Shown: positions 52,236 through 60,855 of the stretch, in pieces
Numbering within the stretch: the stretch's first letter is position 1
Layout of the letters: each line of letters starts with the position of its first letter
Assembly: GCA_949287305.1 (NCBI GenBank)
Contig: CASEFX010000008.1
Coordinates: forward strand, 1-64,000
Source of the DNA: an uncultured Sutterella sp.
GTDB taxonomy: Bacteria; Pseudomonadota; Gammaproteobacteria; Burkholderiales; Burkholderiaceae_F
Length of the DNA: 64,000 bases
Direction of reading: 5' to 3'
Notes under the pieces: generated by a model
Seen by the model: only the letters and a program-made list of their open reading frames with translations
Told to the model about the DNA's origin: nothing
Databases searched by the model: none
Made by a program: the position numbers and the translations under genes

Positions 52236-52252
52236 TTTCGAAAAATACGAAA
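52236..52252. promoter_or_regulatory. Candidate LysR-type operator
   Basis: TTTCG-n7-CGAAA is a perfect interrupted palindrome containing the T-N11-A pattern of LysR factors. It lies 21 bases before the LysR gene and 142 bases before the divergent flavin reductase, a usual place for autorepression and activation. A partial copy (ATTCGAAAA) occurs near 52123. Confidence 0.45.
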
Positions 52253-52272
52253 ACACTCACGGGATAACACCG

Positions 52273-53196
52273 ATGTTCCACTTTGATGACAAAGACCTCA
52301 AACTGGTGTTGGCGGTCGACCGCTGCGGCAACATCAGCGAAGCGGCACGCACCGTTCACCTGGCCGTCAGTTCCGCGAGCGCCCGGCTCGGGGAACTCGA
52401 GTCGCGTCTTGACGTGAGACTTTTCGAGCGGCGCTCCCACGGCGTGCGAACCACGCCCGCCGGCGAGGTGTTCGTTCGGCATGCCCGGAAAATGATTCTG
52501 GAAGCCGAAGCGCTCGTCTCCGACACGGAGCGATTTCGCCGCTCCAACACGGCGCTTCGCATCGCCTCCAACGTCAATGCTCTGGCCAGTTTTTTGCCCG
52601 GCGACGTCGGACGCTTCATGACTGCGCATCCGGATCTTTCCGTGACGCTCACCCATTTTTCGCGGGCGTCCGAACTCTTGGCGCATGTCGCCCTCGGAGA
52701 ATCGGATCTCGGCGTCACGGCCTCTCCGGGCGACTTTGCGGGACTTCGCTTTCTTCCTTACGAAACGGACCGTCTGACCGTTCTTTGTCCTCTCGATCAC
52801 CCTCTGACGAAACTGCACCGCCCCGTTCGCTTTACGGAGGCGCTTGAGTACGAGTACATCGGTCTTACCTCGGACTTTGCGCTCGAACGAATCGTGGAGG
52901 AAAAGGCTGCCGAAGCAGGCATTTCGCCGCGCATTCGGATGCGCGTGGGTTTTTACGCCACGGCCCGACTCCTCGTGACGACGGGCGTGGGATTCACGAT
53001 TCAGCCGGCCGGATGCGTGCCCGCGGATTTTGCGGGCGCCATGCTCGAGCTAGACGAACCCTGGTCCCTTCGCGAACTCAAGCTCTGCGTTCGTGAGGGC
53101 ACACTTGCGACCAAACCCGAGGTCGGTCTTCTCATCGATTCTCTTCGAGAATGTTCGGCCGAACGCCAAAAGTTGCATTTCCCCACCCAGAACTGA
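52273..53196 (+). CDS. LysR family transcriptional regulator
   Basis: This 307-residue protein has the N-terminal LysR winged helix (LKLVLAVDRCGNISEAARTV, RLGELESRLDVRLFERR) and a C-terminal effector domain with a periplasmic binding protein fold. The second residues of the helix (NISEAARTVHLAVSSAS) fit DNA contact. It is divergent from the flavin/FMN reductase and probably responds to that enzyme's substrate. The effector is unknown. Confidence 0.92.
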   Translation: MFHFDDKDLKLVLAVDRCGNISEAARTVHLAVSSASARLGELESRLDVRLFERRSHGVRTTPAGEVFVRHARKMILEAEALVSDTERFRRSNTALRIASNVNALASFLPGDVGRFMTAHPDLSVTLTHFSRASELLAHVALGESDLGVTASPGDFAGLRFLPYETDRLTVLCPLDHPLTKLHRPVRFTEALEYEYIGLTSDFALERIVEEKAAEAGISPRIRMRVGFYATARLLVTTGVGFTIQPAGCVPADFAGAMLELDEPWSLRELKLCVREGTLATKPEVGLLIDSLRECSAERQKLHFPTQN

Positions 53197-53261
53197 AGCG
53201 TCCCCATTTCTTCCGGCCGGTCCGAACGCCGCCCCCGAAAGCGCTTTCCCGACCATAAACA

Positions 53262-53290
53262 AAGGGCGCCGACTCAGTGCCGACGCCCTT
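53262..53290. terminator. Terminator between LysR gene and hemN
   Basis: AAGGGCG..CGAC and GCCGACGCCCTT form an imperfect hairpin followed by CTTTC. It lies between convergent genes and may serve both. Confidence 0.65.
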
Positions 53291-53312
53291 CTTTCAGTTT
53301 GCGTGATTTTTC

Positions 53313-54713
53313 TTACGCGATGCGGGAATAGCCGCCCGCGCGGGTCGATTCGCGCAGATAGCGGTCAAAGTGCATCGCAACGGCGCGCACGAAGATCTTG
53401 CCCTTGGCGCTCACGACGAGGCGATCGGGCGTGAGTTCGACGAGTTCGTGACGCACGTACGGCTTCATCTTGCCGAGTTCATAGGCGAAGACGTCCTTGA
53501 AGACGATGCCGAAGTGTTCTTCCACATCCTTGAAGTCGAGTTCGAAGTTGCACATGATCTGCATGATCACGTAGCGGCGCATCGCGTCGTCTTCGTTGAG
53601 GAGGTAGCCGCGGTTCGTCGCGAGACGGCCTTCGCGGATGGCGGCGTAGTAGTCGTCCAATTCACGCGGATTGCAGGCGTAGGCGTTGCCGATCTTCGAG
53701 ATGCTCGAGACGCCGAGGGCGACCATGTCGCAGTCGGCCATCGTGGAGTAGCCCTGGAAGTTGCGCTGGAGCGTGCCGTTCTTCTGGGCGATGGAGAGTT
53801 CGTCCGTTTCCTTGGCGAAGTGGTCCATGCCGATGTAGCGGTAGCCGTTGGCGGTGAGGCGCTTGATGGCGTCGAACATGATGTTCACCTTCTCGACCGT
53901 GTCGGGAAGGTCCGCGGGGAGGATGCGGCGCTGGGCCTTGAAGTGGTTCGGCAGGTGCGCATAGTGATAGAGCGCGATGCGGTCGGGCGAGAGCTCGAGC
54001 ACCTTGTCGATCGTTTCCGCGAAGGTCGCGCGCGTCTGCTTGGGCAAACCGTAGATCAGGTCCATGTTGACGGACTCGAACCCTTCGGCGCGGGCGGCGT
54101 CGATCGTCGCCTTCGTCATTTCGAAGGGCTGGATGCGGTTGATCGCCTTCTGGACGTCGGCGTTGAAGTCCTGCACGCCGCAGGACATGCGGTTCAAGCC
54201 CACCTTGCGGAGCATCGCCACCTTTTCGGGCGGGCAGGTGCGCGGGTCGACTTCAATCGAGAATTCCCCCTTGTCGGCGAGCGGGAAGACCTTCGTGATC
54301 ACCTCCATCATGTGCGCGAACTCGTCGTTCGTGAGGTAGGTGGGGGTGCCGCCGCCGAAGTGGAGCTGCTTCAAGTCCATGCTGCCCGTGATGACTTCCT
54401 TCACGAGCTCGGCTTCCTTGCCGATCGTTTCGATGTACTCGGCGCTCTTCGAATGATCGCGCGTCACGATCTTGTTGCAGCCGCAGTAGTAGCAGACGTC
54501 GTTGCAGAAGGGAACGTGCACGTAGAGCGACAGATCGGCGGGTTCCTTTTCGTCCTTGCGGCCCGCGAGCGCGCGCTTGTAGTCTTCGACCCCGAAGCCC
54601 GCGTGGAAGCGGTCGGCCGTCGGGTAGGAGGTGTATCGGGGCGCAGGCACATCAAATTTGCGCAACAAATCCATTTCGGGCAGTTCCACGCCGCTCGTTT
54701 CGGGGTTCGTCAT
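53313..54713 (-). CDS. hemN: Oxygen-independent coproporphyrinogen III oxidase
   Basis: HemN is a radical-SAM enzyme that carries out the anaerobic step of haem synthesis. The 466-residue product has the cluster motif HVPFCNDVCYYCGC with Cys70, Cys74, Cys77 and the extra Cys79 of true HemN. Then come GGGTPTYL, the substrate-site stretch MSCGVQDFNADVQKAINR, and the C-terminal region RLVVSAKGKIFVRAVAMHFD. Length is right for HemN and excludes the shorter HemW. The promoter region contains a perfect FNR box, consistent with induction without oxygen. It is divergent from the FNR-type gene. Confidence 0.95.
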   Translation of the reverse strand: MTNPETSGVELPEMDLLRKFDVPAPRYTSYPTADRFHAGFGVEDYKRALAGRKDEKEPADLSLYVHVPFCNDVCYYCGCNKIVTRDHSKSAEYIETIGKEAELVKEVITGSMDLKQLHFGGGTPTYLTNDEFAHMMEVITKVFPLADKGEFSIEVDPRTCPPEKVAMLRKVGLNRMSCGVQDFNADVQKAINRIQPFEMTKATIDAARAEGFESVNMDLIYGLPKQTRATFAETIDKVLELSPDRIALYHYAHLPNHFKAQRRILPADLPDTVEKVNIMFDAIKRLTANGYRYIGMDHFAKETDELSIAQKNGTLQRNFQGYSTMADCDMVALGVSSISKIGNAYACNPRELDDYYAAIREGRLATNRGYLLNEDDAMRRYVIMQIMCNFELDFKDVEEHFGIVFKDVFAYELGKMKPYVRHELVELTPDRLVVSAKGKIFVRAVAMHFDRYLRESTRAGGYSRIA

Positions 54714-54775
54714 AGTGGGATTCCTTGACTAGAAAGCCTGTTTTCTTGATATGATAATTCGCAAGGCGGAAATCG

Positions 54776-54789
54776 TTGATTCCGATCAA
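54776..54789. promoter_or_regulatory. Perfect FNR box
   Basis: TTGAT-TCCG-ATCAA matches the FNR consensus TTGAT-n4-ATCAA at all ten defined positions. On the minus strand a CATATC or TATCAT -10 lies about 30-35 bases on, which places the box near -41.5 or -38.5 for hemN, a standard activation position. It could also control the divergent fnr gene. Confidence 0.88.
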
Positions 54790-54951
54790 TGAAATCAAAA
54801 CAAAACCGTGTCACCCGACCAAAGTCGAGCGTCCGCCCCGTCTTTGCGTTCCGGCCATTGTATCGGCGGAAGATTACACGGACATTATTCGGAGAAGCGC
54901 CTCCCCCGGGTTGTTTCCCCTTGATTCTGAGCCCCAACCTCCAGAAAAAAA

Positions 54952-55908
54952 ATGAACGTCGTCAACATGTCTTCCCTCCGGGTTGCCTGTTCGAACTGCA
55001 ACCTGAAAGAATCCTGCCTTCCGAGCGGTCTTTCCCTTCGCGACGTCGAAGCGCTCGACGATCTCGTCGTCACGCGCCGCCGCGTCAAGCGCGGCGAAGT
55101 GCTCTACCACGCGGGCGACCGCTTTCAGGCGCTCTACGCCGTGCGGCTCGGCTTTCTCAAGGGCACCGTCATGTCTTCGGACGGACGCGAACAGGTGACG
55201 AACTTCTTCATGGCGGGCGAATGGATCGGGATGGACGGCATCGCCAACGGCGTGCATTCCTGCGACGTGACCTGTCTCGAAGACACGGACGTGTGCGTCA
55301 TTCCCTACGAGCGCATCCAGGCGATGAGCATGCAGGTGCCCGCCATGGGACTGCACTTTCACAAAATTCTCTCGCACGAAATCGTGCGTCAGCACGGCGT
55401 CATGCTTCTGTTGGGCTCCATGCACGCCGAAGAACGCCTCGCCGCCTTCCTCCTTACGCTTGCACACCGCTTTGAAGAGCGCGGCTACTCGCGAAGCGAA
55501 TTCGTGCTTCGCATGACGCGCGCCGAAATCGGCTCCTACCTCGGCCTCAAGCTTGAAACGGTGAGCCGCGTTCTCTCGCGCTTTCATCACGACGGCTGCA
55601 TCGAAGTCAATCAGAAGCACGTGCGCATTTTCGACCCCGAAGCGCTCCGCGCCATCGTCTCGGGCACGACCGACCATGACCGCGGCACGATCATGATCAC
55701 GCAGCTCGCGGAGTTGCAGTCGCTCGGCATCGAAAACAACAAGCGCGAAGGCGCCCAGCCCGCGCAACACGGCGAGGAAGCGGGCAATTACGATCTGCGT
55801 CGCCTCTTCGAAGAGCGCATGCGCTTGAAGAGAATGCGTCCGATCACGGACGAAGGCGCGTGGCTTGCCGCGCACCGCGTCGACAATCCCCACGACACGC
55901 ACCACTGA
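54952..55908 (+). CDS. fnr: FNR-type oxygen-sensing regulator
   Basis: This 318-residue Crp/Fnr factor has the four cysteines for an oxygen-labile [4Fe-4S] cluster: Cys13, Cys16 and Cys22 (CSNCNLKESC) and Cys114 in TDVCVIPYE. The helix-turn-helix MTRAEIGSYLGLKLETVSRVL has the E..SR recognition residues that read TTGAT. The last 80 residues (after about 238) extend beyond E. coli FNR and form a charged tail. I start at MNVVNMSSLR; MSSLRVACSN is an alternative. It is divergent from hemN with a shared FNR box. Confidence 0.93.
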   Translation: MNVVNMSSLRVACSNCNLKESCLPSGLSLRDVEALDDLVVTRRRVKRGEVLYHAGDRFQALYAVRLGFLKGTVMSSDGREQVTNFFMAGEWIGMDGIANGVHSCDVTCLEDTDVCVIPYERIQAMSMQVPAMGLHFHKILSHEIVRQHGVMLLLGSMHAEERLAAFLLTLAHRFEERGYSRSEFVLRMTRAEIGSYLGLKLETVSRVLSRFHHDGCIEVNQKHVRIFDPEALRAIVSGTTDHDRGTIMITQLAELQSLGIENNKREGAQPAQHGEEAGNYDLRRLFEERMRLKRMRPITDEGAWLAAHRVDNPHDTHH

Positions 55909-55965
55909 TCGAATATCCGCACTCCAGGGAGCTGACCGCACCCGACGGTCGGCTCCCGTCGCAGG

Positions 55966-56005
55966 GCCCTCGTTCGTCCGACGTCGAAACGAGGGCTTTG
56001 CGTTT
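55966..56005 (+). terminator. Terminator after fnr
   Basis: GCCCTCGTT pairs with AACGAGGGC (9 bp), followed by TTTGCGTTTTC. Confidence 0.82.
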
Positions 56006-56009
56006 TCAG

Positions 56010-56125
56010 GTACCCGTCACCTACCGGGTAGATGGCAGGCAAGTGGCAAGTAACTGCGTATTTTGGGACCAAAATGGCTGGTAACTAGCCACCTACTGCG
56101 CACTTGGCCGGTTAGCTACCTCATC
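56010..56125. repeat. Palindrome-rich spacer of unknown role
   Basis: Within about 115 bases there are the 16-base palindrome ATTTTGGGACCAAAAT (56060-56075), two copies of GTAACT (56049-56054 and 56081-56086) on either side of it, TGGCT/AGCCA around the second copy, and further GGTTAGCTACC and CACCTACCGGGT segments. The stretch does not code for protein. It resembles an operator region or a small interspersed repeat, but I recognise neither. Confidence 0.45.
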
Positions 56126-56145
56126 GACTCTCCGTCGCCGAAAGA

Positions 56146-56193
56146 AAAAGGGATGTCCCCGGAGTCATCAGAGGCCCGGACAACATCCCCTTT
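56146..56193 (-). terminator. Terminator after ugpQ
   Basis: AAAGGGATGT and ACATCCCCTTT pair with additional inner pairs (CCCCGG/CCCGG), followed on the minus strand by CTTTTTCTTTC. Confidence 0.82.
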
Positions 56194-56220
56194 CGTCGTG
56201 TTCGGACGACTTTGAGAGCG

Positions 56221-57009
56221 TCAGAGATAAGGACGCACGAGGTCGAGCCGGTCGGTGCAGAAGCCATCGACGCCCCAACGCAGAATTTCCTGCGCCCGCG
56301 CCGGATCGTTCACCGTGTAGCAGAACATCCAGTAGCCGAGGCCCTTCACTTCCTCGACGAATTCCTTCGTGATGCGGCGGTGGTTGCAGTGAAGCGCCAC
56401 GCAGCGAAGGTCCTTCAACACTTCGCGCCAGTCGTCGGGAATTTCGTCGCAGAGGAACCCGCGCGGAATGTCGGGCGCGGTCTCGAGCGCCCCGCGAAGG
56501 GCGTCGCGCTTGAAGGACGAAAAGAGCGGCGCCGCGGCCGAGACGTTCCCCATGCGGTCGCCTTCGGGGCGCACGACGTCGGCGTAGAGTTCCTTCGTCA
56601 GAGCCCCCACCACGCGGCCCGTTTCGAGTTCATGCCCCTTGGCGGGCTTGATTTCGATGTTGAGCCACACGCCGTTGGCGCGGCACCAGCGCACGGCCTG
56701 CTCGAACCCGGCGGGCGGGATGCCGCAGTACTGCGGACCGTACCAGCTCCCCGCATCGAGGGCGCGGACTTCGAGCGACGTGAGTTCCGGGACGCTTCGG
56801 TCGTCGTTCAAAATCGTGCGTCCGAACTTTTCGTCGTGCATCAGAACGGGGACGCCGTCCTTGGCGAGCATCGCGTCCGTTTCAAAGGCGCGGAATCCCC
56901 AGCGAAGGCCCGTGCGGAAACCTTCGAGCGTGTTTTCGGGGGCCATCGTGCCCGCGCCGCGGTGCGCCGTCACGCGCGCGAAGGGCCAGGCTTGTTTCAT
57001 TTCAGTCAT
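56221..57009 (-). CDS. ugpQ: Glycerophosphodiester phosphodiesterase
   Basis: This 262-residue enzyme hydrolyses glycerophosphodiesters to glycerol 3-phosphate and an alcohol. It has the GDPD motifs TAHRGAGTMAPENTLEGF (catalytic His and Arg, metal-binding Glu), FETDAMLAKDGVPVLMHDE and LNIEIKPAKG. No signal peptide is visible, so it is the cytoplasmic UgpQ type rather than periplasmic GlpQ. Ribosome binding site GGAGG precedes MTEMKQ. It is a single gene divergent from the tctCBA operon. Confidence 0.92.
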   Translation of the reverse strand: MTEMKQAWPFARVTAHRGAGTMAPENTLEGFRTGLRWGFRAFETDAMLAKDGVPVLMHDEKFGRTILNDDRSVPELTSLEVRALDAGSWYGPQYCGIPPAGFEQAVRWCRANGVWLNIEIKPAKGHELETGRVVGALTKELYADVVRPEGDRMGNVSAAAPLFSSFKRDALRGALETAPDIPRGFLCDEIPDDWREVLKDLRCVALHCNHRRITKEFVEEVKGLGYWMFCYTVNDPARAQEILRWGVDGFCTDRLDLVRPYL

Positions 57010-57123
57010 TTTCGACCTCCTTGCAATCGAATTCGCTCATCCTACTTCGGGTCGGACGCGTACGCAAGAGCTCTTTTGCATCCGCCCTTATAATGAACGT
57101 TTCCCTCTTTTCGAGACTCGGCC

Positions 57124-58089
57124 ATGCTTTCCCGTCGCGGCATTCTGGCGCTCGGTGCGCTCTCTCTTCTTCCTCTTTCCGCGCTCGCCGCGCGTCCGCG
57201 CGTGCGCTTCGTCGTACCGCATCCCGCGGGCGGACCGCTCGACCTGACGACTCGGCTCATCGCCGACGCCGTGGGCGCAAAGTTTGAAAAGGCGCTCGTG
57301 GAAAACCGTCCCGGCGCGGGCGGCACGATCGGGATGCGCCGCGTGGCGCGCGCCAAGGGACGCGACACGCAGTTCGTCGTCGGAAGCGTCGCGACGCTCG
57401 CCGTGAATCCGCACCTCTTTGCCGACACGGGCTACGACGTGAAGCGCGACTTTCGACCGCTTCGCCTCGTCGCCTCGATGCCGAACGTCCTCGTCGTGCG
57501 CCCGGCCTTCTTGAAGGAAACGGGCGTTCAAGACTTCCGCGGTTTTCTCGACTGGCTCAGGACCCAAAAGGCGGTCCCCTACGCGACGGGCGGCGTGGGT
57601 TCGGGCGCCCACATGGCCTCCGTTCTTCTCGCCAAGACCTTCGGGCTCGATCTTCTGCACGTTCCCTTCCAGGGGGCGGGCCCCGCGCAGCATTCGCTTC
57701 TTTCGGGCCGCACGACCTTTCTCTTCGACAATCTGCAAAACGCTCTCGCGCCGATTCAGGCGGGACAGCTGACGGCGCTCGCCGTCGCGTCGACGAAGCG
57801 CTCCCCGCATCTCCCCGACGTTCCCACGGTCGCGGAAGTCACGGGGGAAGCCTTTGACATCGGGACCTGGTACGGGATTCTCGGGAACGCCGCCCTCTCG
57901 AACGAAGATGCGGCGCTTTGGACGGAGCGCCTTCGCACTGTGCTCTCCGACGCCGAACTTCGCGCCCGCATCGAAAAGACCGGGGCGGAAGTCGCCGACC
58001 TCGAGGGCGAAGACTTCGCGCGCTTCATCGAACAGGAATCCGCGAAGTACGCCGAAATCGTCCGCTTCTCCGGAGCCAAGGTCGAATGA
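57124..58089 (+). CDS. tctC: TTT-family substrate-binding protein TctC
   Basis: This 321-residue periplasmic binding protein has a twin-arginine-like leader (MLSRRGILALG, cleavage after SALA) and the Bug/TctC fold. Typical motifs are VPHPAGGPLDLTTRLIA, VENRPGAGGTIG and HVPFQGAGPAQHSLLSGR. Members bind carboxylates such as citrate, tartrate or aromatic acids. It is the first gene of a tctC-tctB-tctA unit and overlaps tctB as ATGA. The substrate cannot be read out from the sequence. Confidence 0.9.
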   Translation: MLSRRGILALGALSLLPLSALAARPRVRFVVPHPAGGPLDLTTRLIADAVGAKFEKALVENRPGAGGTIGMRRVARAKGRDTQFVVGSVATLAVNPHLFADTGYDVKRDFRPLRLVASMPNVLVVRPAFLKETGVQDFRGFLDWLRTQKAVPYATGGVGSGAHMASVLLAKTFGLDLLHVPFQGAGPAQHSLLSGRTTFLFDNLQNALAPIQAGQLTALAVASTKRSPHLPDVPTVAEVTGEAFDIGTWYGILGNAALSNEDAALWTERLRTVLSDAELRARIEKTGAEVADLEGEDFARFIEQESAKYAEIVRFSGAKVE

Positions 58090-58577
58090 CGTCGAGGATC
58101 GAAGCCCGCAAGGACTTCTTCGCGGGACTCTTTTTCACCGCGCTCGGGCTTCTGGGTCTTGCGGGCGCGGCGGACCTCGAGTTCGGGAGCCTCGGCGCCA
58201 TGGGGCCGGGCTTCTTTCCCGCCGTCGTCTCAGGGCTTCTGACGCTCACGGGACTGCTCCTTGTTCTTCGCGGACTCCTGCAAGGCGGCCTACGCGCGAA
58301 GGGCGAATCGTTCTCGCCGGGGGCGCCTCTTTTGCTCCTCACGGCCCTCATCCTCTTTGCGCTCCTCCTTGAGCCCCTCGGCTTTCTTCCCGCCGCCTTC
58401 ACGCTCGTCTTCGTCGGACGGCTCGCGGCGGGCGACGGACGCTGGATCGAAGCCCTCTTTCTCGCGCTGATCCTCACGGCGCTCTCGGGGGTGCTTTTCC
58501 TCTGGTGGCTCGAAATGCCCGTGCCGCTCTTTGGCGACGTTCTCACGGACTTCCTTTCGGGAGGCGAAGGTGCTTGA
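58086..58577 (+). CDS. tctB: TTT-family small membrane subunit TctB
   Basis: This 163-residue protein has four membrane segments and the TctB family start MTSRIEARKDFFAGLFFTAL, with GSLGAMGPGFFP after it. It is the small permease subunit of a tripartite tricarboxylate transporter. Its start overlaps the tctC stop and its end overlaps the tctA start by eight bases, so all three are translationally coupled. Confidence 0.9.
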   Translation: MTSRIEARKDFFAGLFFTALGLLGLAGAADLEFGSLGAMGPGFFPAVVSGLLTLTGLLLVLRGLLQGGLRAKGESFSPGAPLLLLTALILFALLLEPLGFLPAAFTLVFVGRLAAGDGRWIEALFLALILTALSGVLFLWWLEMPVPLFGDVLTDFLSGGEGA

Positions 58578-60069
58578 GTCGCTCGCGCTCGGTTTTTCGA
58601 CGGCCCTCACGGTCGCGAACCTCGGCTACGCCGCCGCGGGCGTTCTCTTCGGGACGCTCGTGGGGGTGTTGCCCGGACTCGGCCCCGTGGCGACGATCGC
58701 CATGCTCCTACCCTTCACCTATGCGCTCGAGCCCGCGAGCGCCGTCATCATGCTCGCGGGGATTTACTACGGCGCCCAGTACGGCGGGAGCACCACGGCG
58801 ATCCTTCTGAATCTTCCCGGCGAAGCGAGCGCCGTCGTCACCTGTCTTGACGGCCACCGTCTCGCGCGGGCGGGCCGCGCCGCGACGGCCTTGTCCTCCG
58901 CCGCGATCGCAAGCTTTCTCGGGGGCACCCTCGCCACCGCCGCGCTCGCCTTCTTTGCGCCGCTTCTGGCCGAAGCCGCCTTCCTGCTCGGTCCCGCCGA
59001 CTACTGCGCCCTCATGATCCTCGGCCTCACGGGCGCGATGGTGCTCGCCCAGGGGAGTCTCCTTCGGGCCTTCGCGATGACGCTCGCGGGACTTCTTGCG
59101 GGTCTCGTCGGCACGGACCTGCAGACGGGGGCGCTTCGCTACACCTTCGGAAGCCTGTCGCTTCAAGAGGGCCTCGACTTCGCGGTCCTCTCCATGGGGA
59201 TCTACGGCGTCGCCGACATCATCGTGAACGTCACCCACCCCGAAGGGCGCGGCGAAGTCGCGCCGAGAGCCGGATCGCTGTGGCCCCGCCGCGAAGAGGT
59301 GCGGCCCGTCACGGGGGCGGCCCTTCGCGGCACGGTCCTCGGGACCGTGCTCGGGGCTCTGCCCGGCGGCGGAGCGCTTCTTTCCGCCTTCGCGAGCTAC
59401 ACGCTCGAGAAGAAACTCCCCCGCGGCACGCTTGAGGTCCCCGTGGGCGAAGGAAACCTCCGCGGCGTCGCCGGCCCCGAAGCCGCCAACAACGCGGGCG
59501 CGCAGACGAGCTTCATTCCGCTTCTCACGCTCGGCATTCCCCCGAACGCCGTCATGGCGATGATGGCGGGCGCCTTGATGCTCCACGACATGGCGCCGGG
59601 CCCGGCCTTTCTCACCGACCACCCGGACCTTTTCTGGGGCCTCGTCGCGTCGATGTGGATCGGAAACGTCCTTCTTCTCTTTTTGAATCTCCCGCTCGCC
59701 GGTCTCTGGGCGTCGCTTCTCAAGATTCCCTATCGGCTTCTCTTCCCGGCGATTCTGCTCTTTTGCGCGGCGGGGGTGCTGAGCCTCTCGCTCGAAGCCT
59801 CCGACGTTCTCACGCTCGCGCTCTTCGGGCTCGTCGGCCTTTTCTTTGCGAAAACGGGTTGCGAAGGGGCGCCCTTTTTGCTCGGGTTCCTGCTCGGGCC
59901 CCTCTTTGAAGAGCACCTGCGGCGCGCGCTTCTTCTCTCGCACGGCGACTTCACGGTCTTTCTCACGTCGCCCGTGAGCGCCGCGGCGCTTGCGGCGACC
60001 GTTTTGCTGCTCGCCGCGCTTCTCGGCCCCAACGTGCGGCGTAAGCGCGACGAAGCCTTCGGCGAGTGA
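58570..60069 (+). CDS. tctA: TTT-family large membrane subunit TctA
   Basis: This 499-residue membrane protein has about twelve segments and the TctA signatures GTLVGVLPGLGPVATIAMLL, YYGAQYGGSTTAILLNLPG, GVLPGGGALLSAFASY-type repeat (GALPGGGALLS) and AANNAGAQTSFIPLLTLGIP. I start at the GTG at 58570, set by GGAGG five bases upstream, rather than at a farther ATG inside tctB. It completes the tctCBA transporter, an ion-coupled importer of organic acids. Confidence 0.92.
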   Translation: MLESLALGFSTALTVANLGYAAAGVLFGTLVGVLPGLGPVATIAMLLPFTYALEPASAVIMLAGIYYGAQYGGSTTAILLNLPGEASAVVTCLDGHRLARAGRAATALSSAAIASFLGGTLATAALAFFAPLLAEAAFLLGPADYCALMILGLTGAMVLAQGSLLRAFAMTLAGLLAGLVGTDLQTGALRYTFGSLSLQEGLDFAVLSMGIYGVADIIVNVTHPEGRGEVAPRAGSLWPRREEVRPVTGAALRGTVLGTVLGALPGGGALLSAFASYTLEKKLPRGTLEVPVGEGNLRGVAGPEAANNAGAQTSFIPLLTLGIPPNAVMAMMAGALMLHDMAPGPAFLTDHPDLFWGLVASMWIGNVLLLFLNLPLAGLWASLLKIPYRLLFPAILLFCAAGVLSLSLEASDVLTLALFGLVGLFFAKTGCEGAPFLLGFLLGPLFEEHLRRALLLSHGDFTVFLTSPVSAAALAATVLLLAALLGPNVRRKRDEAFGE

Positions 60070-60111
60070 CCGAAGGCTTCGAAGGGAAAGATCGGATTTT
60101 GCCCTGCCGCC

Positions 60112-60855
60112 TTACTTCTTCGGCAGAATGCGCACTTCCATGCCGACGCGCATCGTAAGCGTGCTCTCGCCCGCCGAAACGGCCGGGGCGGGAACGGCGC
60201 TCTTCATCATGACGGCGTCGTTGGCGACGCGGGGCGCCGCGTAGTAGCGGATCGGAGCGCTCGGCGTGTCGCCGATCGTAAGCGAAATCACCTGGCACGC
60301 GTCGTCGGTCAATTCAAAGTTCTTCGCGATCACGCCCGCGCGGCGCTTGGCGTCGTTCAGGGCCGCATCGAGCAGTTCCGTTTCGGCCGCCTTCTTGGAG
60401 GCTTCCGACACGCGGAAGGTAATGCCGTCGTACTGCATCGTCTCGGCCGCGCCCTTCATGACGTCGCTCACCTTCGTGACGTCGCGCACGGTGACGCGGA
60501 TCGTCTGCCGGGCGCTCCAGCCGCCGATCATGGAGGTTTCGCCCTCGCGGGCCCGCGTGTAGACGGGCCAGGTCGAAAAGTCCGACGTCTCGACGACGAC
60601 CGTGTTCTTGTCCCACTTCGCGAGCGCTTCGAGGCCCTTGTTGCCGGCCGTCACCACTTCCTCGGTCACGGCCTCGGGCGTCGCCGCGCGGCGCTCGACC
60701 GTAAAGGTGATGAGGGCTTCGTCGTTCGCCACCGTTTTCGTGGCCTCGCCCGAAAGCGTCACGACCACGCCCTGCGGCTGCAGCTGCGGAGCGGCGTGAA
60801 GCGTAAGCGGCACGGCGAGAGAGAAAAGGAGAATCGGCAGGGCGGTGCGTCGCAT
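60112..60855 (-). CDS. SIMPL domain (DUF541) exported protein
   Basis: This 247-residue protein has a Sec signal peptide (about 1-22) and one SIMPL domain. The typical start is VVVTLSGEATKTVANDEALITFTVE, in two parts; a middle SDFSTWPVYTR and a C-terminal MRVGMEVRILPKK follow. The family (YggE-like) has been linked to oxidative-stress tolerance, but the biochemistry is unknown. The start at MRRTALPILL is set by the signal peptide and AAGGAA. It is a single gene, convergent with tctA. Confidence 0.82.
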   Translation of the reverse strand: MRRTALPILLFSLAVPLTLHAAPQLQPQGVVVTLSGEATKTVANDEALITFTVERRAATPEAVTEEVVTAGNKGLEALAKWDKNTVVVETSDFSTWPVYTRAREGETSMIGGWSARQTIRVTVRDVTKVSDVMKGAAETMQYDGITFRVSEASKKAAETELLDAALNDAKRRAGVIAKNFELTDDACQVISLTIGDTPSAPIRYYAAPRVANDAVMMKSAVPAPAVSAGESTLTMRVGMEVRILPKK

